Shown piece after piece: positions 25,175-32,498 of a stretch of 45,471 nt of DNA. This DNA comes from an uncultured Verrucomicrobiota bacterium (lineage in GTDB: Bacteria; Verrucomicrobiota; Verrucomicrobiia; Limisphaerales; UBA9464). The stretch covers positions 1 to 45,471 of the forward strand of contig CAILNN010000120.1 of assembly GCA_903835555.1 (NCBI GenBank), given 5' to 3'. The translations under genes were made by a program, and so were the position numbers. The notes under the pieces are model-generated. The model had not been told where the DNA came from. It saw only the letters and a list, made by a program, of their open reading frames with translations, and ran no database searches. Each line of letters opens with the position of its first letter. The stretch's first letter is position 1.

Positions 25175-26586
25175 GTTCGACTTACCGCATGGATGTATCG
25201 CCTGAGATGGTCATGAAGTCGGTGTTTCGCGGCCTTTGGTTGACGGATCTTTCGCCGGCTCGCCGTGCGGTATTGATGGAGCGTATTCGGTTGGTCGAGC
25301 GCCCTTTAATCCTGCCCATCAAAGTCGTGGTTCTGGGTGCGCTGCTGTGGTTTTTGTTCTTCAGCAAGGCATTTTCCATTCCGCCTCCATCTTTGGCGGC
25401 CACAAAAGAGTATCTCAAGTTGTTCTTTCTTGGGTACGCGGCTTTCAGTCTGGGGACGGGAATCATCGTTTGGGGAATGGATGAAGTGGCGCCGCTGATT
25501 TTGGAGCGGGTGGTCTATTCCGTTGTGATCGTGGATGCGGTGATGATGGCGGGAGTCATTATCCTGACCAACGGTTTCAACAGCTCGCTCTACTGGGTTT
25601 GCTTTACCTTGGTTTTTCGATGTTTTGCGGTTGTTTCCCATGCGGATGTCCAATTGGTTTTGAACCTGATCACCAGCGGATGTTTCGTATTGGGGGGATT
25701 GCTATATCAGTTCTTGGACCCGGCTTCGGATTTAGGCCCGGCAAAGTCAAACGAGGGAAGTTTTGGGCAAGCGACTGCTGTTGAAACCATCCTTTTGCGC
25801 ACACTTCTACTGTTGCTCACCTCCGTTTGCTGCTACGCGATTCAGGTGTTGGCGGACCGCAAGCGCGCACAGGCGGAGGAAGCCGAACAATTCGCTCTCA
25901 AGCAGCACCAACTGGCTGCGGCCGGGCGGTTGGCGGGGGAAATAGCCCACCAACTCAAGAACCCCCTCGGAATTATCAATAATGCCGCCTATACCCTGGC
26001 CAAGACGGTCAAAGAGGGAAAAACCATCACCCAGCAAATCGCGATTATTCGGGAGGAGGTTGCCCGTTCCGACCGGATCATCACCGAACTGATGGGGTAT
26101 GCTCGTCTGGCTGAAGGTCGCTTGGAGCGTGTCAACCTGCTCCGCGAATTGGAGACGGCGGTCAACGATGTCTTCCCGCCAGGGTCGAGCTTCGAGGTGG
26201 AAATCCGGCGTGAATACGGCCCTCTGATTCCAGAGCTGCCGGGACAGACGGGTCACTTTCGCGAGGTCTTCGCTAACCTATTGATCAACGCCCGCGAGGC
26301 CATGAATGGGCGGGGCGAGATTGTGCTTTCCGCCCGGAGCGATGAGGATTTATCGGCATGGATTTCGGTACGAGATAACGGCCCGGGAATTCCACCGACT
26401 CAAATCAACCAGATTTTCGAACCGTACTTTACCACCAAACCGACGGGGACAGGATTGGGGCTGGCTATCGTGAAGCATAACACGGAACTCTATGGGGGTG
26501 TGGTCCAAGTGGAATCGGTACTTGGCAGGGGGACCACTTTTACCCTTAAGTTCCCAGCTCGCTCGCTCGTTCGACTCAGGAAATGA
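25171..26586 (+). CDS. Membrane sensor histidine kinase
   Basis: About 471 residues. The N-terminal 230 residues have around six membrane helices (for example ILPIKVVVLGALLWFLFF and VVYSVVIVDAVMMAGVIIL) and no recognisable extracellular domain, so the signal may be sensed within the membrane. Then come a HisKA domain with the phospho-acceptor H260 in AGEIAHQLKNPLG and a HATPase domain with N box NLLINAREAM (from N369), G1 DNGPGIP and G2 GTGLGLAIVK. All catalytic motifs are intact. The ATG at 25171 overlaps the coaC stop, and the stop overlaps the regulator's ATG at 26583. It should phosphorylate that regulator. Confidence 0.93.
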   Translation: MSSTYRMDVSPEMVMKSVFRGLWLTDLSPARRAVLMERIRLVERPLILPIKVVVLGALLWFLFFSKAFSIPPPSLAATKEYLKLFFLGYAAFSLGTGIIVWGMDEVAPLILERVVYSVVIVDAVMMAGVIILTNGFNSSLYWVCFTLVFRCFAVVSHADVQLVLNLITSGCFVLGGLLYQFLDPASDLGPAKSNEGSFGQATAVETILLRTLLLLLTSVCCYAIQVLADRKRAQAEEAEQFALKQHQLAAAGRLAGEIAHQLKNPLGIINNAAYTLAKTVKEGKTITQQIAIIREEVARSDRIITELMGYARLAEGRLERVNLLRELETAVNDVFPPGSSFEVEIRREYGPLIPELPGQTGHFREVFANLLINAREAMNGRGEIVLSARSDEDLSAWISVRDNGPGIPPTQINQIFEPYFTTKPTGTGLGLAIVKHNTELYGGVVQVESVLGRGTTFTLKFPARSLVRLRK

Positions 26587-27998
26587 AGTTGCCGCCATTG
26601 CTCGTCGTAGACGACGAAAAGAATATGCGCTTGTCGTTGGAGACCGTTCTCCGGGGCGAGGGCTATGACGTACGTCTTGCGGAATCGGCCGAAGCCGCGC
26701 TTAAGACACTCGCGGAAGAAGAGTTGTTCATGGTGATTACGGACGCACGCCTGGGAGGGATGAGCGGGTACGAATTCCTCAAAGAGGCAGCCAAGCGCAA
26801 ACCGGGACTGCCGATTCTGATGATGACGGCTTTCGCGACGCCAAAACTGGCGGTGGAAGCAATCAAGAATGGGGCTATTGACTATCTGGGAAAACCGTTT
26901 GACCCGGATGAACTGCTCCATGCTGTGGCCCGGTGCGCTGAACGGCATCGACTGATAGCCGAAAACGCCGCGCTCAAGGCGCGCGCGAGCGAGGGATACC
27001 GGATTGAACATATCATTGGTGAGCATCAAAAGGTTCGGGAACTTCGGCAGCTCATACAGACCGTAGCGCCAACGGATGCGACGGTCCTGATTCTGGGTGA
27101 AAGCGGTACCGGCAAGGAGCTGATAGCAGGTGCCATTCACTCGCTGAGCAAGCGCAATGGCCAATCCTACGTTCGCCTCAATTGCGCGGCCATTCCCGAG
27201 ACGCTCCTCGAAAGCGAGTTATTTGGGTATGAAAAAGGGGCCTTCACCGGGGCGCACCGGATGAAGCGGGGCTATGTGGAAGAGGCCGATGGCGGAACCA
27301 TTTTTCTGGATGAAATCGGTGACATGAGCCGTCCGCTACAGGCCAAATTGCTTCGATTTCTGGAGGACGGTTCGTTTACCCGGGTGGGCGGTACACAGGA
27401 GTTGCGTGTGAATGTCCGCCTCATCGCGGCAACCAACCGCAATATCGTCGATGCCATCCGTAAGCACGAATTTCGGGAGGACCTTTTTCATCGCCTCAAT
27501 GTGATGCAGTTTCGTCCGCCGCCACTGCGGGATCGCGGCGACGATATCCTGCAACTGGCCCAGCATTTCCTTCGACAGTTTTGCTTTCGGCTGGGGCGCA
27601 CAATTCATCGGATTAGTGAACCGGCCAAATCCGCATTGCTCGCTCACAGTTGGCCGGGCAATGTGCGAGAGCTTCGCAATGTGATGGAGCGAGCGGTCAT
27701 CCTGGAAACCGCCGATGAAGTCCGAGCGGCGAGTCTGCCCGACTTTGAGGTTGAGTCGCGTTTGCGTCTCGGAGACCTCGGGTCAGAAGCTGTGACGACG
27801 TCACCGCCACGGTCTGGTTCCTTGAGCGAAGCCCTGCTTCAATTTGAGCGCGATCAAATCCTCTCGACGATCAAGCGCTGCGGCGGAAACCTAGCCAAGA
27901 CGGCTGCCCAATTGGATTTGTCGCGTCATGCGCTTCGATATCGAATGAGCCGCCTCAATCTCCAGGTTGAGGGTCCTATTGACGAAACCCCTGAGTAA
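26583..27998 (+). CDS. Sigma-54-dependent response regulator (NtrC family)
   Basis: 471 residues in three domains. Receiver domain with acidic pocket D10/D11, phospho-acceptor D54 (MVITDARLGG) and the lysine in DYLGKPF. AAA+ domain with Walker A GESGTGKE (172-179) and the sigma-54 contact loop GAFTGA (219-224), followed by Walker B GTIFLDEIGDM. Fis-type helix-turn-helix at the C-terminus (GGNLAKTAAQLDLSRHALRYR). It activates RNA polymerase bound with sigma-54. Target promoters are not known; no convincing -24/-12 site was seen in the nearby gaps. It is coupled by ATGA to the kinase and followed 20 bases later by the small membrane protein. Confidence 0.95.
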   Translation: MKLPPLLVVDDEKNMRLSLETVLRGEGYDVRLAESAEAALKTLAEEELFMVITDARLGGMSGYEFLKEAAKRKPGLPILMMTAFATPKLAVEAIKNGAIDYLGKPFDPDELLHAVARCAERHRLIAENAALKARASEGYRIEHIIGEHQKVRELRQLIQTVAPTDATVLILGESGTGKELIAGAIHSLSKRNGQSYVRLNCAAIPETLLESELFGYEKGAFTGAHRMKRGYVEEADGGTIFLDEIGDMSRPLQAKLLRFLEDGSFTRVGGTQELRVNVRLIAATNRNIVDAIRKHEFREDLFHRLNVMQFRPPPLRDRGDDILQLAQHFLRQFCFRLGRTIHRISEPAKSALLAHSWPGNVRELRNVMERAVILETADEVRAASLPDFEVESRLRLGDLGSEAVTTSPPRSGSLSEALLQFERDQILSTIKRCGGNLAKTAAQLDLSRHALRYRMSRLNLQVEGPIDETPE

Positions 27999-28018
27999 TT
28001 GCCACGGTAAGGAGTCCG

Positions 28019-28363
28019 ATGGAATTATTGAGTTATCCAGGCAGAGTTTTCGCGTTTGTGGAGGTTCCAAATATCCCAACGCCGCCACCCATTCCCGACA
28101 AACTTGATTTGGCAAGCGTGTTGCCGATGATTGTCATTGGCGTGGGCGCATCTCTCGGGTTGTTTGCAATCCTGTTGTTTTTCCGTCGCCCGACTTCCGA
28201 AGCAAGACGAGCACCGCGGGGAAGACTGCTGACATCCGCCCCTTCCGACCATTCCAACCGACGTCGGCGTCGGCGTACGCATCGCGCCCATGCCCTTTCA
28301 GTGGGGCAGACCGGCGGTTTGCCGCCGCTCCGCACGGGCGGCAATCAAAGCCCCCCCGCGTGA
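28019..28363 (+). CDS. Small single-pass membrane protein, unknown function
   Basis: 114 residues. It is supported as a real gene by a good ribosome site (TAAGGAG at 28008-28014, 4 bases before ATG) and by the 4-base GTGA overlap between its stop and the hpnD start. Residues 1-30 are proline-rich near the end (NIPTPPPIPDKLDL); residues about 34-56 form one membrane helix (VLPMIVIGVGASLGLFAILLFF). The tail is Arg-rich and then low-complexity; its DNA (about 28250-28345) looks like a dispersed hairpin-rich repeat that has supplied the C-terminus. I do not recognise a family. Position between the response regulator and hpnD is the only hint at function. Confidence 0.6.
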   Translation: MELLSYPGRVFAFVEVPNIPTPPPIPDKLDLASVLPMIVIGVGASLGLFAILLFFRRPTSEARRAPRGRLLTSAPSDHSNRRRRRRTHRAHALSVGQTGGLPPLRTGGNQSPPA

Positions 28364-29232
28364 GCACCGAGGTCAGCGAGGAGATCACGCAGCGCAGCGC
28401 ATCCAATCTGGCGCTGGCGTTCATCGTTCTGCCGCAGCCAAGACGGGCGGCGATGAGCGCCCTTTATGCCTTTTGCCGGGAGGTCGATGATGTGGCAGAC
28501 GAGGATTCCCGCCCCGTCGACGAACGCCGCGCACGTTTAGCCGCTTGGCGAGAGGATGTTCATGCCGCCTGTGAGGGAAAGTCGCCCCGGTTTCCGGTTA
28601 ATCGGGAGCTTCAACCGATCATTGCCGAGTATCGATTACCGTTTCGACTCTTCCATGAATTGATTCAAGGGGTTGAAATGGACCTGACCCAGACGCGCTA
28701 TGCCGACGAAGCGGCTTTGGAAACTTACTGCTACCACGTCGCGTCTGTGGTCGGTTTGCTGAGCATCGAAATCTTCGGCTATTCGGACCCGGCCTGTCGC
28801 GACTACGCCATCTATCTGGGCAAAGCATTGCAATTGACCAACATCCTGCGCGATGTCGGAAATGACGCATTGCGCGGACGCATCTATCTACCCGAGAACC
28901 AACTGCGCCAGTTTGGCGTGGATCCCTCCGACATCCTGGCGCTCCGATCGTCGCGTCAGTTCGTGGCTCTGGCCGGTTGGTTGGCCAGCCGTGCGCGCGA
29001 TTTCTATGCCCGTGCGCGCTCTACCCTGCCCCAGGCCGAGCGGGGACACATGGTAGCCGCCGAACTCATGGCAAGTGTCTATTGGCGGCTCCTAAGAGTG
29101 TTGGAACAGCGCGAATTTCCGGTCTTGGAATCCACACCGGTCCGGCTATCCAAGGCCACCAAACTCTCGCTCATCCTTCAGGCGTGGGTACGGGTCAAAA
29201 CCGGCCTACCCCTCGCCGCCTATGGCCGCTAA
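28360..29232 (+). CDS. hpnD: Presqualene diphosphate synthase HpnD (squalene/phytoene synthase family)
   Basis: Joins two farnesyl diphosphates into presqualene diphosphate, the first step of the HpnCDE route to squalene. 290 residues, starting at GTG 28360. The two Asp-rich motifs are intact: D43-D-V-A-D47 (CREVDDVADED) and D165-V-G-N-D169 in LTNILRDVGNDALRGRIYLP. Another member of the family, such as phytoene synthase or HpnC, is possible, but the RGRIYLP form and an adjacent hpnK favour HpnD. HpnC, HpnE and squalene-hopene cyclase are not in the window. Confidence 0.88.
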   Translation: MSTEVSEEITQRSASNLALAFIVLPQPRRAAMSALYAFCREVDDVADEDSRPVDERRARLAAWREDVHAACEGKSPRFPVNRELQPIIAEYRLPFRLFHELIQGVEMDLTQTRYADEAALETYCYHVASVVGLLSIEIFGYSDPACRDYAIYLGKALQLTNILRDVGNDALRGRIYLPENQLRQFGVDPSDILALRSSRQFVALAGWLASRARDFYARARSTLPQAERGHMVAAELMASVYWRLLRVLEQREFPVLESTPVRLSKATKLSLILQAWVRVKTGLPLAAYGR

Positions 29233-30061
29233 TTCACCGGAACGACGCATTCGCCTGATCGTTAATGCCGATGACTTCGGGATTTCCCCCGGAGCCAATC
29301 GGGCCATCGTGCGGGCTCATCGGGAGGGAATCCTGACATCAACGAGCCTGATGGTCGGTGCCGAAGCGACCGATGCCGCCGTCTCCATGGCCCGCGAATT
29401 GCCAAACTTGGGAGTCGGGCTTCACCTGACCTTGGCTTGTGGTCGATGTTCGTCGGCACCGAAGTCTATCGCCGGACTGGTCGATGCCGACGGACGATTC
29501 GATGATCAACCGACCCGGGCGGGCATCCGATATTACCTTCGGCGCCGGTGGCATCCGCTCATCAAGCAGGAGATGGACGCCCAGTTCCGGGCCTTCGCCG
29601 CGACAGGAATCCCGATGGACCATCTCAACGGGCATCTCCATTTTCACCTGCATCCGACTGTTTTTGGGCTGATTCGCCGCCACTGGCGCAATTGGAATAT
29701 CCGGGCAGTCCGCCTGACGCGGGATTCGCTGGGGACCAGTCTGCGTCTCGCCCGGGGACGCTATCGGTACCGATTGAGCCATACTCTCATCTTTGATTGG
29801 CTGTCGGCCCGGGCGCGCGCGACCCTGAAAATCCGGCAGATTCGACATGCCGACCTCACCTATGGGCTCCTGGAAAACGATCAAATGACCGAACCCTACT
29901 TGGTCGGTCTGCTGGAACGTTTGAATCCCGGGGTTTTCGAGGTGTTTTTTCATCCAGATGAAGACCGGCATCAATCGGAGTTGGAAGCATTGGTAAGTCC
30001 CCGGGTGCGCGAGGTGATTCAGCGGCGCGGTATTGAACTGATACGGTATCAAGATTTATAA
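29222..30061 (+). CDS. hpnK: Hopanoid-associated YdjC/ChbG-type deacetylase HpnK
   Basis: 279 residues. The metal-binding start LIVNADDFGISPGAN (D17, D18) and the histidines of DHLNGHLHFHLHP are the marks of the YdjC/ChbG deacetylase fold, and FFHPDEDRHQSE supplies a third metal-site region. This family member is repeatedly found in hopanoid clusters under the name HpnK; its substrate there is not established. It overlaps hpnD by 11 bases, so the two are co-expressed. Confidence 0.85.
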   Translation: MAANSPERRIRLIVNADDFGISPGANRAIVRAHREGILTSTSLMVGAEATDAAVSMARELPNLGVGLHLTLACGRCSSAPKSIAGLVDADGRFDDQPTRAGIRYYLRRRWHPLIKQEMDAQFRAFAATGIPMDHLNGHLHFHLHPTVFGLIRRHWRNWNIRAVRLTRDSLGTSLRLARGRYRYRLSHTLIFDWLSARARATLKIRQIRHADLTYGLLENDQMTEPYLVGLLERLNPGVFEVFFHPDEDRHQSELEALVSPRVREVIQRRGIELIRYQDL

Positions 30062-30071
30062 GGCCTAAACT

Positions 30072-30506
30072 ATGGTTCGTCTATTGACCGTCCTCTTCAT
30101 CGGCTTGCTGCTGGAGGCCGTCGGGGTGGTGCTGCTCAGTCAGGGTCTGAAGGAACTGGGTGCGGTCCAGCGATTTTCGGTGGCCGAGATTCTTTCATTT
30201 GTCCAGCGAGCGGTGACCAACCGGCATCTGCTGGCGGGAATCGCACTTGAAGCGGGATTCTTCGGTTGCCTGCTGTTTTTGATGTCGCGAGGGGACGTTA
30301 GTTTTGTGTGGCCGCTGACATCGCTCGGATTTCTGTTGTCGACCGCAGCCGCCCGGTTCATTTTGCACGAAACCGTCAGCCCGCTTCGCTGGTTTGGTGT
30401 CTTCTTAATCGTTCTGGGAGCGGGGACTATTGGATATACGGAAATGCAGCGGGAACAGGCCAAGAAAGAAGCCAGTTTGGAAGGGCGAGCAGCTCGGGGG
30501 CACTGA
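30072..30506 (+). CDS. Small DMT/EamA-type membrane transporter
   Basis: 144 residues with four hydrophobic helices (FIGLLLEAVGVVLLSQGL, ALEAGFFGCLLFLMSRGDV, SFVWPLTSLGFLLSTAAARF, FGVFLIVLGAGTIGY). The last two helices match the EamA/SMR end-of-repeat pattern. Half-size DMT proteins of this type, such as ArnE/F-like flippases, work as dimers and can move lipid-linked molecules. It lies 10 bases after hpnK and closes the run. A role in moving a hopanoid or lipid-linked product is inference. Confidence 0.75.
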   Translation: MVRLLTVLFIGLLLEAVGVVLLSQGLKELGAVQRFSVAEILSFVQRAVTNRHLLAGIALEAGFFGCLLFLMSRGDVSFVWPLTSLGFLLSTAAARFILHETVSPLRWFGVFLIVLGAGTIGYTEMQREQAKKEASLEGRAARGH

Positions 30507-30725
30507 CCGGGACTCCCGTGCTGCCCATTACTCATTCATTCCTCAAACACCGATCGGGCTTGGTTGATGCACAATGAACTTCGGTATTCTGGATGGTCGG
30601 TCGATTGCATCAGCCCAATTGGGAGCGATTGGATTGGAACGACCTGGATCAGCCTGGTTGGCCGAATGATTCAAGATAAGGCCAATACCTGGAGGGCAGA
30701 TTTGCCCGCCGACCATTTGATACGG

Positions 30726-31607
30726 ATGGATCGCGTACGGCTTTCATTATGCGGCTTGGGTCTGGGTGATGCTCTGGGCGAACTGTTGAACACTTGTCCG
30801 CACACGGCCCAAGAACGATTGAAAGCGCAAGAGCTCCCGTCGGGGCCATGGATACATACCGACGACACCGAGATGGCCATTTCGATTGCCGGGATTCTCA
30901 AAACTCACGGGCGTATTGACCAAGACGGACTGGCGAAGCGCTTCGCGCGCCGATTCGAGCGCGAGCCAGACCGAGGTTATGGGAAAATGACCCGCATCCA
31001 ATTGAGGGAAGCGGCTACGGGCGGGGACTGGAAGCAATTGTCCTCCAGTGCGTTCTGTGGCCAAGGGTCTCTTGGGAATGGCGGTGCCATGCGAGTCGCT
31101 CCCTTGGGAGATTATTTCTCTGGCGATATCGAACGATGCATCGATGAAGCCCGACTTTCGGCGCTTGTAACCCATACCCATTCAGAAGGAGTTGCCGGAA
31201 CGATAGCGGTGGCAATAGCGGCTGCTGTAGCATCGCAATTTCAAAACCAAGCATTCGTCGACTGGTCGGAGTCTGTTTTTGACGCAGTTCTTCGCCATAC
31301 ACCAGAAAGCTCAGTCCGCCGGAAACTTGTCTTAGCCTCCGAAATGGGGCGAGAGACACCTCTTGCGGTAGCAGCCAAATTGCTCGGCAATGGATCGCAA
31401 GTAACCGCCGCTGATACCGTCCCCTTTTGCATGTGGGTTGCCGCCCACCGTGGAAACTCCTTCATTGATGCCATCGGATCGGCGATTTCCGTCGACGGCG
31501 ACTGCGACACCAATGCGGCCATTGTCGGCGGTATTGTCGCCCTTTTAACGGGTTGGGAAGGCATTCCGAAGGCATGGATAGAAGCATGGGAATCCGTCAA
31601 CCTCTAG
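30726..31607 (+). CDS. ADP-ribosylglycohydrolase family protein
   Basis: Removes ADP-ribose from modified proteins or small molecules using two magnesium ions. About 293 residues from ATG 30726, where the family's start (RLSLCGLGLGDALGELL) begins; the frame is open to 30564 but that extension has no likeness. Metal-binding motifs are intact: HTDDTEMA, GNGGAMRVAPLG, and SVDGDCDTNAAIVGGIVAL (canonical GGDTDT replaced by DGDCDT). The THTHSEGVAGT stretch is also typical. It stands just before a toxin-antitoxin pair; about 90 bases separate them and the operator of that pair lies between, so it is probably a separate unit. Confidence 0.88.
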   Translation: MDRVRLSLCGLGLGDALGELLNTCPHTAQERLKAQELPSGPWIHTDDTEMAISIAGILKTHGRIDQDGLAKRFARRFEREPDRGYGKMTRIQLREAATGGDWKQLSSSAFCGQGSLGNGGAMRVAPLGDYFSGDIERCIDEARLSALVTHTHSEGVAGTIAVAIAAAVASQFQNQAFVDWSESVFDAVLRHTPESSVRRKLVLASEMGRETPLAVAAKLLGNGSQVTAADTVPFCMWVAAHRGNSFIDAIGSAISVDGDCDTNAAIVGGIVALLTGWEGIPKAWIEAWESVNL

Positions 31608-31658
31608 CGTGGGTCTTCGAAAGGGCTTTCGGAAGCCACCCGAAGAATCGTCTTGGTT

Positions 31659-31689
31659 TCTGGCTAGACTAGCCAGAGAATCTGGCTAG
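31659..31689 (+). promoter_or_regulatory. Palindromic operator of the toxin-antitoxin pair
   Basis: TCTGGCTAGACTAGCCAGA (31659-31677) is a perfect 19-bp palindrome, and a third half-site TCTGGCTAG follows at 31681-31689, just 9 bases before the antitoxin start. This is the layout expected for a site bound by the antitoxin or the complex to repress its own promoter. The palindrome is seen directly; binding is inferred. Confidence 0.7.
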
Positions 31690-31698
31690 GTTACTCGA

Positions 31699-31947
31699 AT
31701 GGAAATGCATCGGTGGCAACTTCAAGAGGCAAAAAATCAACTGAGTAAAGTCATTGAACATGCCATCGCCGACTGTCCGCAGATCATCACACGTCATGGA
31801 AAGGAAGTGGTGGTGGTTGTGGCTTTCTCGGAGTGGACCAAGCAAGCATCTCAAAAGCCTAAACTGGTTGACATCCTACTCCAATGCCCCGAAAAAGATT
31901 TTCAGATTCCAAGAGAAATGGATTCACCTCGTGATTTGGACCTATGA
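31699..31947 (+). CDS. Antitoxin, Phd/YefM family
   Basis: 82 residues. The start MHRWQLQEAKNQLSKVIEHA and the following PQIITRHGKEVVVVVAFSEW match the Phd/YefM fold, in which the N-terminal part binds DNA and the C-terminal tail (here from KLVDIL onward) wraps the toxin. ATG 31699 or ATG 31705 could be used. The stop overlaps the toxin start by 4 bases (ATGA at 31944). Confidence 0.9.
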   Translation: MEMHRWQLQEAKNQLSKVIEHAIADCPQIITRHGKEVVVVVAFSEWTKQASQKPKLVDILLQCPEKDFQIPREMDSPRDLDL

Positions 31948-32351
31948 GCTATCTGGTGGATGCGAATGTCCTATCTGAGGCCGTTCGAAGGGAACCCGAT
32001 ACACGCGTCTTAAGCTGGCTACGAGTCAATGACTCGCGCCTCTATCTTTCCACGATCACGCTCGGCGAAGTAGAAAAGGGGATTCTTCGACTTTCGGATG
32101 GCACCCGCCGAAGGCGACTTGAACAGTGGCTCAGTAACATTCAATCAACGATGTCGGGAAAGCTGATCCCGTTTGGCGAATTGGAAGCCTCGACTTGGGC
32201 TCGTTATTTCGAACAACACCGTGCATCCGGGCGAATCCTTCCAACCGTCGATAGCATGGTGGCCGCTACAGCCATTGCGAATAACCTGGCGATCGTTTCG
32301 AGAAACGTGGTCGATTTTCCCGGCATCAACGTCGTCAATCCATGGACTTAG
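31944..32351 (+). CDS. vapC: VapC-type PIN-domain toxin
   Basis: RNase toxin of about 135 residues. Acidic active-site residues are D6 (SYLVDANVLSE), E42 (TLGEVEKGIL) and D103 (PTVDSMVAATA); the closing strand LAIVSRNVVDFPGINVVNPW is typical of the FitB/VapC branch, which commonly pairs with Phd/YefM antitoxins. Targets in this family are usually tRNA or rRNA; none can be named here. Co-translated with the antitoxin. Confidence 0.9.
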   Translation: MSYLVDANVLSEAVRREPDTRVLSWLRVNDSRLYLSTITLGEVEKGILRLSDGTRRRRLEQWLSNIQSTMSGKLIPFGELEASTWARYFEQHRASGRILPTVDSMVAATAIANNLAIVSRNVVDFPGINVVNPWT

Positions 32352-32498
32352 CATCGTCCTAGGAGTTGGTCAGCGTCCCTGGCGACCTCCAGCACTCGGT
32401 TTTGCAAGTTCAATTGGCACGTCCTAATGACCAGATGGATGGGAGGGTCCGTAAAGCCGATTGACCAAGGTAACCGTCCTAAGGTTCAATCCCGCCTC

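Noticed and set aside
23977..28018. Sigma-54 (-24/-12) promoter near the two-component genes
   Set aside because: GG-N10-GC sites with good flanks were looked for by eye; the nearest hit (around 23764) has wrong spacing and lies in yicC.
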